NCBI GenBank assembly: GCA_025267735.1
Contig: CM046293.1
Location: 11,060,560 to 11,124,559 of the forward strand
DNA from: Mactra quadrangularis
Lineage: Eukaryota; Mollusca; Bivalvia; Venerida; Mactridae
DNA length: 64,000 bases
Direction: 5' to 3'
Below are positions 1 to 10,140 of the stretch, in pieces; the first letter of the stretch is position 1, and every line of letters begins with the position of its first letter. The translations under genes and the position numbers were made by a program. Under the pieces are notes generated by a model, which had not been told where the DNA came from, made no database searches, and saw only the letters and a list, made by a program, of their open reading frames with translations.

Positions 1-114
1 TAACGGCAGGGCGATTGCGACGTTTAGCGGCGGTTGCGACGTTTAGCGTTAGTGTTGCGACGTTTAACGTCAGTTGTGACGTTAAGCGGCGTTGCGACGT
101 TTAACGGCGCTACA
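1..114. repeat. Outer arm end of a truncated foldback element
   Basis: Nearly identical to 3259-3374, the outer end of the right arm of the complete foldback element at 1493-3374. It is built of the same GTTGCGACGTTTARCGGC-like subrepeats and ends with the same GGCGCTACA. The rest of this second element lies left of the window. Its end abuts the minus-strand coding remnant that starts at 115. Confidence 0.7.
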
Positions 115-1188
115 CACTTCAGGGATACTTGCGCGTGGGTTTTTAGTACCCAGTAGGGCTGCAACGATTCGATTCGATACATCGAAACTCGATTGCATGG
201 GTGCCGATTCGATTTCGATTCGGGACCCGCGAGTTTCGATTCTATACTGACTTTTAAAAGTGTCTACATAAGTTATAACGATAAAAGCACAGGCGCGCCT
301 AAAAGTCAAAGTATACGTTGACAGTGAAACTGGGTTTCACTTTGTTACATTTCTTTTACATTTCCATTACGATTTTATGTAGCATGATTGGAAACTCTGT
401 TCCAAATATACATTCTATAGTATATGCTCCGATCCTCCGCCAATTGGGTCGGTATGATTGAATTTTACCTGTTCTGAAAACTGGAAGATTTTTAGGCTCC
501 GCATGAGCAAGCCAAGTTTTGTTGTTAGTTTATTCAAATTTAAATAGTTTTGCATGTACAGTGTATGTTTAACTAATATGTACAATAGTATACAAATAAC
601 TGCATCTTTCTACAATTTATGATCCATGCTGTCTTTACGTTTTAAGTTGATATTACATTAATAATACATTTTCGCGACCTTTACATTCGTACCCAATCCA
701 TTTGGTACTTAAAGAAAACAAATATTAATTATCAGATTTTCGACTTTCGTGTTATCCAATTTTAGTAACAATTTTATTTAATTAATATTTTTTAGTTTTA
801 AGCTCAAATATATGTATAAATGCATATTTGTAGTAAATTGTATTAATAAAAGAATCGAATTGAAAAAAATCGAATCGAAAAAAAAATAATCGAATTGCAT
901 CGAATCGACTTTCCGGTGAATCGTTGCAGCACTAGTACCCAGTCGAAACTTGATCTTTGGTCTTTTCAATTCGCTTAATATATCAGCGTCAACATCGGAC
1001 TTTCCTCTTTTTATTTTTCTCTTCTGTAAGGTGTTGGTTCTTAATCGTGATGTTTTCATGTGCATTGCCATTCACTTTGACTTTATTTTCATCATTTGCC
1101 ACCATTTTCTTGACTTTACATTCATCATTACAATCACCAGTGTTTTCATCAATACGTCTTTTGGAACCCCTTGCCTTTGTTGTATGGT
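115..1188 (-). pseudogene. Broken minus-strand coding remnant interrupted by a hAT MITE
   Basis: Read on the minus strand, a 3' splice-like site (TTTTCCAG, ending at 1189) opens a lysine-rich frame from 1188 that includes RGSKRRIDENTGD and ENITIKNQHL. Near 1010-1020 the frame shifts in an A-rich run, and the next frame runs SDVDADILSELKRPKIKF. That frame is cut at 943 by the element at 154-934. If the element and one copy of its 8-bp target duplication are ignored, the frame continues without a stop at 145-115 as LGTKNPRASIPEV, and then meets the foldback arm at 114. I do not recognise the protein. It may be a decayed gene, an old retrocopy or part of a transposon gene. The frameshift and two insertions argue it is dead. 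Nothing else is seen in 1189-1492. Confidence 0.45.
154..934. mobile_element. hAT-type MITE with perfect 8-bp TSD
   Basis: Terminal inverted repeats read TAGGGCTGCAACGATTC at the left and, reverse-complemented, TAGTGCTGCAACGATTC at the right. The same 8 bp, GTACCCAG, flanks both sides (146-153 and 935-942), as hAT transposases produce. Subterminal DNA is rich in CGATTCGA/AATCGAAT motifs. The 781-bp element has no transposase frame, so it is non-autonomous. A related end occurs at about 4370-4392. Confidence 0.88.
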
Positions 1189-1492
1189 CTGGAAAATAAA
1201 AATAGAACACATGAGTTTTTAAAGCGGAAATCTTTAGCTTAATGATATTCCATTGCATGGTGTTTTCATATAACAGTAATCAGATATGTGGCATTACATG
1301 TTTTTCCACTTGGCCACGGACATTTGCAACCTGAAAATCAACTCGTACCGGATCAAAACGCACTTGCCCAGAAGTTCAATACTCAAAAAGAAATATATAG
1401 AACAATGATATAGAATACATACTATAGGTAATGATAAATGATTGATAATAAAAATAGTTCACTGTTAAATGTGATTGAAACATTGAGATATC

Positions 1493-3374
1493 TGTAGCGC
1501 CGTTAAACGTCGCAACGCCGCTAAACGTCGCAACTGACGTTAAACGTCGCAACACTAACGCTAAACGTCGCAAACCCCGCTAAACGTCGCAATCGCCCTG
1601 CCGTTAAACGTCGCAACGCTGACGATAAACGTCGCAAAAAAATCGACTGCCGTTAAACGTCGCAACCTTGCCGCTAAACGTCGCACTTAGAAGGAAGATA
1701 TAGTATCGAGCCTAATCAACACACAAATATTACATAGGACAAATATGACTTCAAAGCAGCCACTCTTAGACTCATAGCAACCACCAACATATCCTTAGCA
1801 ACCACCCCTTGTCCATAGCAATGACTCTTACACCTTATGTCAATCGCCTTATGGCCAAAAGTATCCACTATACTGTCCATAGCAACCGATTTGAGTTCCA
1901 TAGCAACTGTAATTGCACCTTTAATATCCATTTAAATATCAAATGGAATAACTCTCGCGGCCATAAACTTTATCTCCGTGTCTATTTTGATCATCTTCGA
2001 ATCACCTTTCAAACTTGGTCAAGTTGAGTTAGATCTAGATAGGCAAGCGCTATAGAGACCTTATTCTTGCTGTAGCGGTGTTGCGACGTTTAGCGGTGAG
2101 TGTAGCGCCGCTAAACGTCGCAACGCCGCTAAACGTCGCAATCAACGCTAAACGTCATACTTGATCTTAGGACAATTGTTTCTGGCATATTTGTACAGAT
2201 ATAATTATGTGTGTTTATCCTACACGATCCAGTTTCAAACCATCAATTCATCAAACTACATAACACACTTTTCGACACTATGTATGCATTTACATGACAG
2301 TTTGTACTTAAAAGAAAAGGGTATATTAAGAAAGTCGATATAAATGACCCCTGTTAACTATTTGCAAACCTATAATTAATATCTAGACTGGATGAGTATA
2401 GTATATGATGAAGACGTTGATTCCTGGAAACTTAAACCTTATATTGGTAATACAATGTAATGAAATATTCTAATAATAATCACTATCTTAATTATTTACC
2501 TGGATGAGCGATATGGCTGTCACAGTTCTAATTTCCACATAAAATGTCTATGAATACTAATCAATCCATTATGTCCTGAACTCTCTGATGAGCTCTTGTT
2601 TTTAAATGCTAAAAGTCAATTGTATAAACGTGGAACCGAGCCTTGTGATGTCTTTGACCAGGCCTGCATAACCCAGTATAAAACATGATCTTCAATTCAT
2701 CGAAATACAAAAAACATTTGTCAATTGCGACGTTTAGCGGCGTTGCGACGTTTAGCGGCGCTACACTCACCGCTAAACGTCGCAACACCGATAAAGCAAG
2801 AATAAGGTCTCTATAGCGCTTGCCTATCTAGATCTAACTCAACTTGACCAAGTTTGAAAGTTGATCTGAAGATGATCAAAATAGACACTGAGATAAGGTT
2901 TATGGCCGCGAGAGTTATTCCATTTGATATTTAAATGGATATTAAAGGTGCAATTACGGTTGCTATGGAACTCAAATCGGTTGCTATGGACAGTATAGTG
3001 GATACTTCTGGCCTTAAGGCTATTGGAATAAGGTGTAAGAGTTTTTGCTATGGACCAAGAGGTGGTTGCTAAGGATATGTTGATGGTTGCTATGAGTCTA
3101 AGAGTGGCTGCTTTGAAGTCATATTTGTCCTATGTAATATTTGTGTGTTGATTAGGCTCGATACTATACCTTCCTACTAAGTGCGACGTTTAGCGGCAAG
3201 GTTGCGACGTTTAACGGTAGTCGATTTTTTTGCGACGTTTACCGTCAGCGTTGCGACGTTTAACGGCAGGGCGATTGCGACGTTTAGCGGCGGTTGCGAC
3301 GTTTAGCGTTAGTGTTGCGACGTTTAACGTCAGTTGCGACGTTTAGCGGCGTTGCGACGTTTAACGGCGCTACA
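1493..3374. mobile_element. Foldback element with about 650-bp inverted arms of 18-bp subrepeats
   Basis: The arms 1493-2143 and 2724-3374 are inverted copies of roughly 95% identity by eye, around a unique core of about 580 bp (2144-2723). Each arm has outer and inner blocks of the subrepeat RTTGCGACGTTTARCGGC and a middle with repeated GGTTGCTATGG motifs. The outer ends are TGTAGCGCCG and its complement. I see no convincing target-site duplication and no transposase frame. The near-identical arms suggest recent activity or gene conversion. Confidence 0.82.
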
Positions 3375-4312
3375 TACATCCGAAAGTAAACTACTTAATT
3401 TCTACTTGCATGCCAAGAGTGAAATTCCACCCATCAAAAGTATTATTTTATAGATAATATTGCTGTACAATTTCGTTATTTTTACATAAACATAATCTTG
3501 ATTTAATAATCGTGATATAATTTCGGTACCGGGACAAAACGGACCATGAGACGAAACGGACCATGCCAAAACGGACTAAAGTAGGGACGAAACGGACCAT
3601 ATTTGTGGGACAAAACGGACCATAGTCGGGACAAAACGGACCATTGTCGGGACAAAACGGATCATAAGAAAAAATATATTATATTACTAAACAAAAATAT
3701 ATTGATTTAATGAAATAAAAGTTGAAGTAGTAAAGAGTAAAAATATTGATATTTTTCATAACAAAACACAACAAATCTTTATTTCACCCTTGCAAACAAT
3801 TACAATAATAACTATTGAGTAATTGTGTTATTTTTTGTTTGTTTGCTTTTTCATGGAAAACTTCTTATCTTAAATAACACCAAACTGATGACAATTATTG
3901 ACTAGAATGGAAAAATATTTTTTGTTTGTTTATTTCATTGTTTTTTTTAAATAACATCCAACTTAGGACAATAATTGACTTTAAAGTGATATCCTTACAT
4001 TTGATAATTAATGATACCCAATTGAATAAAATTGTTTGTTTGTTTATTTCATTGACAAATGGCATAGAATATACGAAACTTGTCAAATTCGCGATATAGC
4101 CATATTTTCGGCGAGTGCGACCGACGGGCCCAATAGACGATTGATATTGCGCCATTTGCGTTCATAAGGGGCCAATATGGCGCGCTCCAGATTGAACACT
4201 GAGTAAAGATTGCAATTGCACGTTAAATGCTATAGATACAAATGTATATATTATATTTCGTTTTAACTGATTTCTTGTAAACTAAAAGGCCCTCTGAATC
4301 GCCATTTTTTAG

Positions 4313-4392
4313 GACGCGATTCGATACACCCGTATCGGACAGTCGCGAATACGATCTCACGATGCATCGGCGAATCGTTACAGCCCTAGTGC
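4313..4392 (-). mobile_element. Fragment of a hAT-like end inside the foldback core
   Basis: The sequence ends GGCGAATCGTTACAGCCCTA, the reverse of a TAGGGCTGTAACGATTCG hAT terminus like that at 154-934. No matching left end was found, so this looks like a truncated nested insertion. Confidence 0.35.
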
Positions 4393-4545
4393 TGGACTAT
4401 ATAAAAGCAACTTCAAATTAAATCGCTCTGATCTATTAGCTACTTAGCTCAAGGAAACGCCGATGAGGACACAGAATAGCTATCTGGAACAAGTTAAATC
4501 ACTCTGATGTATTAGCTAATTAGCTCAAAGAAACGGCACAGAAAA

Positions 4546-4978
4546 GCTTAAAAACAACGCACAAACAACACGAAAACTGTTAATCACTATTGAGGCTATT
4601 TTAATTACTATTTACACACAATTCAATTACACTAAGACATAAACTATATATGTTGTTATTCATCACACACATAATGATTTATAATAATAATGGTTATATT
4701 TTTTCTTATGGTCTGTTTTGTCCCGACAATGGTCCGTTTTGTCCCGAGAAGGACAAAGTATAGGTTAAAAGCAACGTACAAACAACACGAAAACTGTTAA
4801 TCACTATTGAGGCTATTTTAATTACTATTTACACACAATTTAATTATACTAAGACATAAAAGAAATATATGATGCTATAAATCACGCACATAATAATTTA
4901 TAATAATAATGATTATATTTTTTCTTATGGTCCGTTTTGTCCCGACAATGGTCCGTTTTGTCCCGACTATGGTCCGTT
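4546..4978. repeat. 217-bp tandem duplication within the foldback element
   Basis: Two copies (about 4546-4762 and 4763-4978) share AACAACACGAAAACTG, the ACTATTGAGGC stretch and the end of the right-arm subrepeats, offset by 217 bp. The first copy therefore carries an internal partial arm end at about 4706-4745. Confidence 0.8.
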
Positions 4979-5311
4979 TTGTCCCACAAATATGGTCCGT
5001 TTCGTCCCTACTTTAGTCCGTTTTGGCATGGTCCGTTTCGTCTCATGGTCCGTTTTGTCCCTAATCCATAATTTCGACGATATTTTAAATTATTCCAATA
5101 AGAGTTTAAAATCTCACTTTACCTAAAAAATAAAAACATTTTATTTAATGACATTGAAGGCATATAGAAAATTAAGCTCAATTTTACATAATTGTTCGAT
5201 ACATTAATGTATAATAAATTGTAGAAAACTTCCTACTGTCAGCAATATTAACTATAGTAACTTTTGTCGGTTTGGACATAGAAAAATGGAGAATGAAATG
5301 GAGGTTTTATT

Positions 5312-6742
5312 TAGGGATGTATACCGGTACCAAGTACCGGTACCAGTATCGGTATCGTTTCGAAAATTTCCGGTAAATACCGTTTCGTTTTGGTACCGGT
5401 ACTCAAATCGGTACTTCGAAAAATAGAGCAGATTTAAAATAACCAAATACGAAATTTTCTGTGCTTTAATCTCAAGACTTCTGCGTATTTATTGTATTTC
5501 AAAGGGATTTAACTCGATCTAAACTTTGGTTAAGTATATCATACCATTTATTACCGTCCAGTATGCCCCGTGTAGATCTATATTGATAATTGATACAAAT
5601 TGAAATTTAATTAATGACACAATGTTACAGAAAATTAGCGTGCTACTTAATTTTTTAAAGCCTAGGGGTACGTTCCGCAAATCAATCGCTAGCTAGCGCT
5701 TTTTAAAAGCGATTTTTTGTAGCGTAAGAGGTCTACGGAACGGTATGCTTCAAGCAAGCAAATCCAAGATGGCAGTTTTCTCAAACAAAATGTTCAGAAT
5801 TGTTACAAATGAAAAATATTCAAATCAATTATCCCCTTGATTATTCTTTTAACCGCTTTGACGAAATATATGAATAGAATAAAGCCTATTTCAGTATTCT
5901 TAAAAAAGGAACACGTTTCCACAGGGGCAGCCATTTTGAAAAAATGCAGAAGTTTTCAGAATCATACGACTAGCAATAAAAAAACTTGCTACGTATCGCT
6001 AGCTAGCGATTCAATTCGCCCGATCGCAGCAGACCGTTCCATAGGAAATAGCTAGGTAGCGATACAAAGCGCTCGCCTTGCGGAACGAGCCCTATACGAT
6101 GAAATGTCTGAAAGGTCTCTCAAAATTGTTACACTTGCGTCACACGCATGCTTACATTAACATGCACAATAATGTTTGTTGTTCTGTAATATTGTCTCAA
6201 TATTGTCTACTGGACTACTAAAATACTTATTTAATCGAGACACAATATTTTATTGACATTGTTTTGGTTATGAAAATATTCAGTGCGAATGTCACATGCA
6301 CGTGGAGCGAATTTTTTGTTCTAACTCTTGGTTATTTATTTATCAGTATGTTTTCTACTAAACATTTAGCTAACAGAATAGCACGATAACAGTAAAAATT
6401 GCATAGCTTGCATTAAACTATTTCTCTGTCTTGACTCTTGAATACATGTGTACCCGGTGATCGTGTGTTTTCACTGGCTTGTGACACAATAAAACAGGAC
6501 AGAGTACCCCTCGATCCGTCGTAAGCTGATAAGCTCATGATCTTACATCGATATACATGTATTTTTGTATTCATTGTTTTTAACAATTAATACTCTGTTA
6601 CCAATAGATTATTTGTTAATTGTATTTAAACATTGTAATTTGTACTACGGCTGCATATTGGTATCGGTATCGGTATCATTAAAAATACCGTATCGTTTCA
6701 TTGGTACCGGTATCGTTTCGTCCCTGATGGTATCCATCCCTA
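5312..6742. mobile_element. hAT-type element with perfect 8-bp TSD
   Basis: The ends are TAGGGATGTATACCGG at the left and, reverse-complemented, TAGGGATGGATACCATC at the right. Subterminal DNA has mirrored GGTACCGGTATCG motifs. The target duplication GTTTTATT is exact (5304-5311 and 6743-6750). No transposase frame survives in the 1431 bp; much of the interior is another element at 5663-6094. Confidence 0.87.
5663..6094. mobile_element. Nested inverted-repeat element
   Basis: Left end TAGGGGTACGTTCCGCAA and reverse-complemented right end TAGGGCTCGTTCCGCAA form imperfect inverted repeats. Both arms carry CGCTAGCTAGCG palindromes. The flanks show at most a TA duplication. It lies wholly inside the hAT element at 5312-6742, so it either inserted later or is its internal palindrome. 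Confidence 0.6.
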
Positions 6743-7269
6743 GTTTTATTACGGGACGGGGGATAAGGAGATTCAATTTTTACACAGGATTGCATTAATA
6801 TGATAAACAAGACGCATGTGTACAGAACGAGTTTTAATCAGATAGATGTAGTTCATTCAGCACTCCGGTGCTTTGATTTTCAGTGGCATGATAATGAACG
6901 ATAACTCCATATTATAACAGTCAAAGGTAGGTTACCGTTCATGTTTCACGAACGTTTTGAATTGCAACATCAAGAACGTCGTTTCCACTGCAATACCGCA
7001 GAATATGCAATAACTAAGTGGCTTTTGTACTTAGATAGTCGTGAATTATAAACTTCTTGGTTATAACCTCAACAGTGATCACATTTTATTGCTTTAAACA
7101 TATAATGTGTAATAATTTGTATTTCTTTAGGAGGTTTACAGCAGTTAACCTAATTACGAATGCACAGGTGCTGCACCGTCTCGTTTTGAACTCGATTTAA
7201 TGGACATGATAAACGAGAGCGCCGGATGAGTGAGGAACCAGTAACCGGAAGTCATCATTGCATGTGACG

Positions 7270-7388
7270 GAAACTAACCAATCACAAACCATAATACATG
7301 ACGTCGTAGTCCGAGAGCCAAATATCAATTTGTGTAGGAATGTGACTCAAACGGCATTTTTTGTTTGAATTTGGATAAATTGTTAAAG
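7270..7388 (+). promoter_or_regulatory. Candidate SAP130 promoter and non-coding first exon
   Basis: The first coding exon of SAP130 begins exactly at its ATG, so a 5' UTR exon must lie upstream. Here there is a CCAAT box (7278-7282), a CRE-like TGACGTCG (7299-7306) and a possible splice donor after 7388 (TTAAAG then GTAATATAG). This is inference only. The rest of 6743-8028 shows no convincing gene. Confidence 0.25.
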
Positions 7389-8037
7389 GTAATATAGTCT
7401 ATGTCATTTAATTTGTTTGTTTACACTGTTAGGTATCATAATCTATGCTGCATTCGATCGTTTTCGATGTGGAACGGTCGTTTTTACGATGTTCGTTTTG
7501 TTGTTTGTGGTGGGGCGCTGAAAAATGCAATGTTTCCTGTGTGTGTTGACTTCACACAAACCGAAAGGCTAATCCTTAAACATTCGTCTGGTCCTTTTAG
7601 AAGTTAATTTTGTGCTGATGTCACAACTGTTCATCGAATAAGGTCGATGTGGACCGAATTTTTTGTGTATTTGCAATATTAGGTTCGAGCTTGACCGTTG
7701 TCGTTTAGCACACTATGTCAGCGCTAGTGCCGTGGCAATGCTTGACCGGTCGATTCTGACGATCATATGTTTTCTATTCAGCAAAATCGTGTTGATTGTA
7801 CATGCGATCGCACAATATTTTATGCTTAAAATCGAAGATGGGTGGACTGTTTAAATACAGTTGACAGAGTAGAAATCCTACTTTTCATGGGTGGAGCTCT
7901 AGGGGTGCATGATCATTAGTTTTGTAGAAGAAATGGAAAGCTCCAGTTGTATGAGCTAAACCTGGCCTGCTTGCAAACAAATTCACTACTGATTTAGCCA
8001 ATCTTCGTCTGGATAGATTGATCGGAGGGGGGCAGAC

Positions 8038-8933
8038 TAGTCCTATATATAAAACCCTCTGTAACTTATTTTTCATTTGGACATTGCTTCTGTTACGTAG
8101 GGTCTTATCGACTTCCATACAGGTTGATGTAGCAAAATGCGCAGGGATTCCCTTGCGCGACAAAAGCGAGCATTATTTAATATTTTTCAAAAATAATTTT
8201 GTTTTACCCATTCCTAACACTAATAGACACATTTATATCTAGCATATTACAACATAAGATATAAAATAACCAACCTTCTCTGTAGAATTAATCGATTGTT
8301 TCCGTAACTCAAAACTCCAGACTTTCGTTTTGAATATTTCTAACACTTAAGTTCGATTAAGCCGTAACCGATACCGGACTGGTCATGATAAACGCCACAC
8401 AATCCGTTTCGATTACAAATTTAAAACATTTGTACTAAACATTTTTTCCATCATCGTTGAAACAAAATTACTTTCTAACAATTCAATTAACACAATAATA
8501 GTTGCATTTAGCTATATTTTTTGTCTCCCGAAAATTTAAAATAATCAAATTTGTAATCCGGATTGGTATGACTAAATGGCGTTTATCAGTAACGATTCAG
8601 GAAATGGTTCTGGATGACTGGAATTTAGCGTTGTTTTAAAAATGAAAGACAGGATTTTTTGGACTTAACGGAAACAATGGAATATTTCTACTTGCTGTGG
8701 TGACCCATTGTAATTCTTATATTATAATGTGATTAATTATTGTATGTTCTAGCGGTCTTATAAGGTTTGTTTAGGAAATTTCTTAATAATAACGAATTTC
8801 ACTCGTTTAAATCGCGCAAACAATCCATGCTCGTTTTGCTACATCAAACTATATGGAAGCCGATAAGACCCTGCCGTAACAGAATAATGTCCCAATGTGA
8901 AATGAGTTACGGAGGGTCTTATATATAGGACTA
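8038..8933. mobile_element. Palindromic element with perfect 9-bp TSD
   Basis: Flanked by GGGGCAGAC on both sides (8029-8037 and 8934-8942). The ends TAGTCCTATATATAA mirror each other, and the outer arms of about 170 bp are well conserved. The inner halves are still recognisably inverted copies (GATAAACGCC at 8394 against GGCGTTTATC at 8579), so the whole 896 bp is one degenerate palindrome. No transposase frame. Confidence 0.85.
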
Positions 8934-8942
8934 GGGGCAGAC

Positions 8943-10140
8943 CTGGCATACACCCCCTAAAATTGCTCAAATATGATATTTATAGAAATATAAATAAATG
9001 TCAATATCTCATTTTTGAAAGATTTTAACATGATCCAAGGGCTGTTAGAAAATAATACAATATATCTAGATGCTTTATATTGTATACCCTGGAAAAGGAT
9101 AATTGAGGCGCTGGAAATGTGCCTGTATCCCTTTGAAAAAACTAAAACTCAGGAGCTCTCAGGGGTGCTGGTCATCTGGAGCTCCTGTTAAGGGCTTTTC
9201 CCTGGAACTTTCAGGGTCCTTACGGCGCATTGGACCCCCATTCTGTTTGTTCATTTTAGGTACCTTCTAACTAGAATTTTACACCCCCTCTAATTAGAAA
9301 TCCTGGATCTGCCCATTTTCTGTGTGAGGTCAGGAGTCTTTATACTCATTAATTTATAGACTGCAGTCATAAATATTCATATTAAAATTAGCAAGCAAGT
9401 TGAGTTGGTAGTTATTTAATTTATACTAGCCCATTAATATTTTTACAAGCCCTCAACAAATTTAAGTTTTGACACCACAAGGCATAATTGTGTGTTTGGT
9501 TCCTAAGGGGAAACAATTTTTTAATGAAGTACACAATGCCATTGTAACCGAAAGACGCCTCTATTTTCTATGCAGTATGTGGGGTTTTTGCACAAAAAGC
9601 ATGCCATAAGCAGCCTGCTCAGTGCATAAAGTACCACAATGTTTTGTAAACATAATGGTAAATAATGTTTTTCAACAATATTGATGTGCACAAGCACATG
9701 GGGCTGGTAAAATGAATTTTTTTACAAGCCCCACTAAAAATGTTCTTGTTTTTTTTGCTGCTGGGCTCTTGTGGATCCAGCCCACGTAATTGTAATGATA
9801 TAATTATTAGGGTCTTGACCTTCTCTTTACATGCTATTTAAGTCTTTACCTGCCAATTAAAGCTAAGCCACATTACATCTACGATATACAAGATACCACT
9901 GGTCAACTATAAATGTTGACCACTTGGTGTCTGTCATACTCATTCCATTCCAATACACACTTGCCTTATTAATGCATTGTTAAACCATAATGTTAGTAGA
10001 AACATACAAAAGGTACCCCATTAATGCCATGCTTGTTGTATTAAATGATCTATATTTTGCGGGCTTAGTGCAAAACCGGTGTAACTCACTCTTTTTTTAA
10101 ATTGGGGTTTGTGCTAAGCCCAATATTTGTACATTTTCAG
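8943..10140. other. Probable SAP130 first intron, no gene seen
   Basis: AT-rich DNA with no supported coding region. It ends in a good 3' splice site (TACATTTTCAG) at 10140. It is intronic if the non-coding exon near 7388 is real, otherwise promoter and 5' flank. A 9-bp inverted repeat CAGGAGCTC/GAGCTCCTG lies near 9150-9190. Confidence 0.4.

Larger units (their letters stand above)
3526..5067. mobile_element. Foldback element with GGGACAAAACGGACCAT subrepeats and 9-bp TSD
   Basis: Flanked by perfect 9-bp copies of ATAATTTCG (3517-3525 and 5068-5076). Both ends carry inverted arms of about 150 bp (to about 3680, and from about 4915) made of tandem variants of GGGACAAAACGGACCAT, including the variants GAGACGAAACGG and GCCAAAACGGAC in mirrored order. 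The core has no transposase. A 9-bp duplication suggests a Mutator-like mobiliser, but the transposase class is inferred. Confidence 0.85.

Noticed and set aside
1483..3384. Target-site duplication of the foldback at 1493-3374
   Set aside because: Flanks (TTGAGATATC left, TACATCCGAA right) do not match over 8-9 bp; no duplication is claimed.
10102..10140. Earlier ATG extending the SAP130 N-terminus
   Set aside because: The added codons read through a clear splice acceptor (TACATTTTCAG). The ATG at 10141 gives an N-terminus like the human one.
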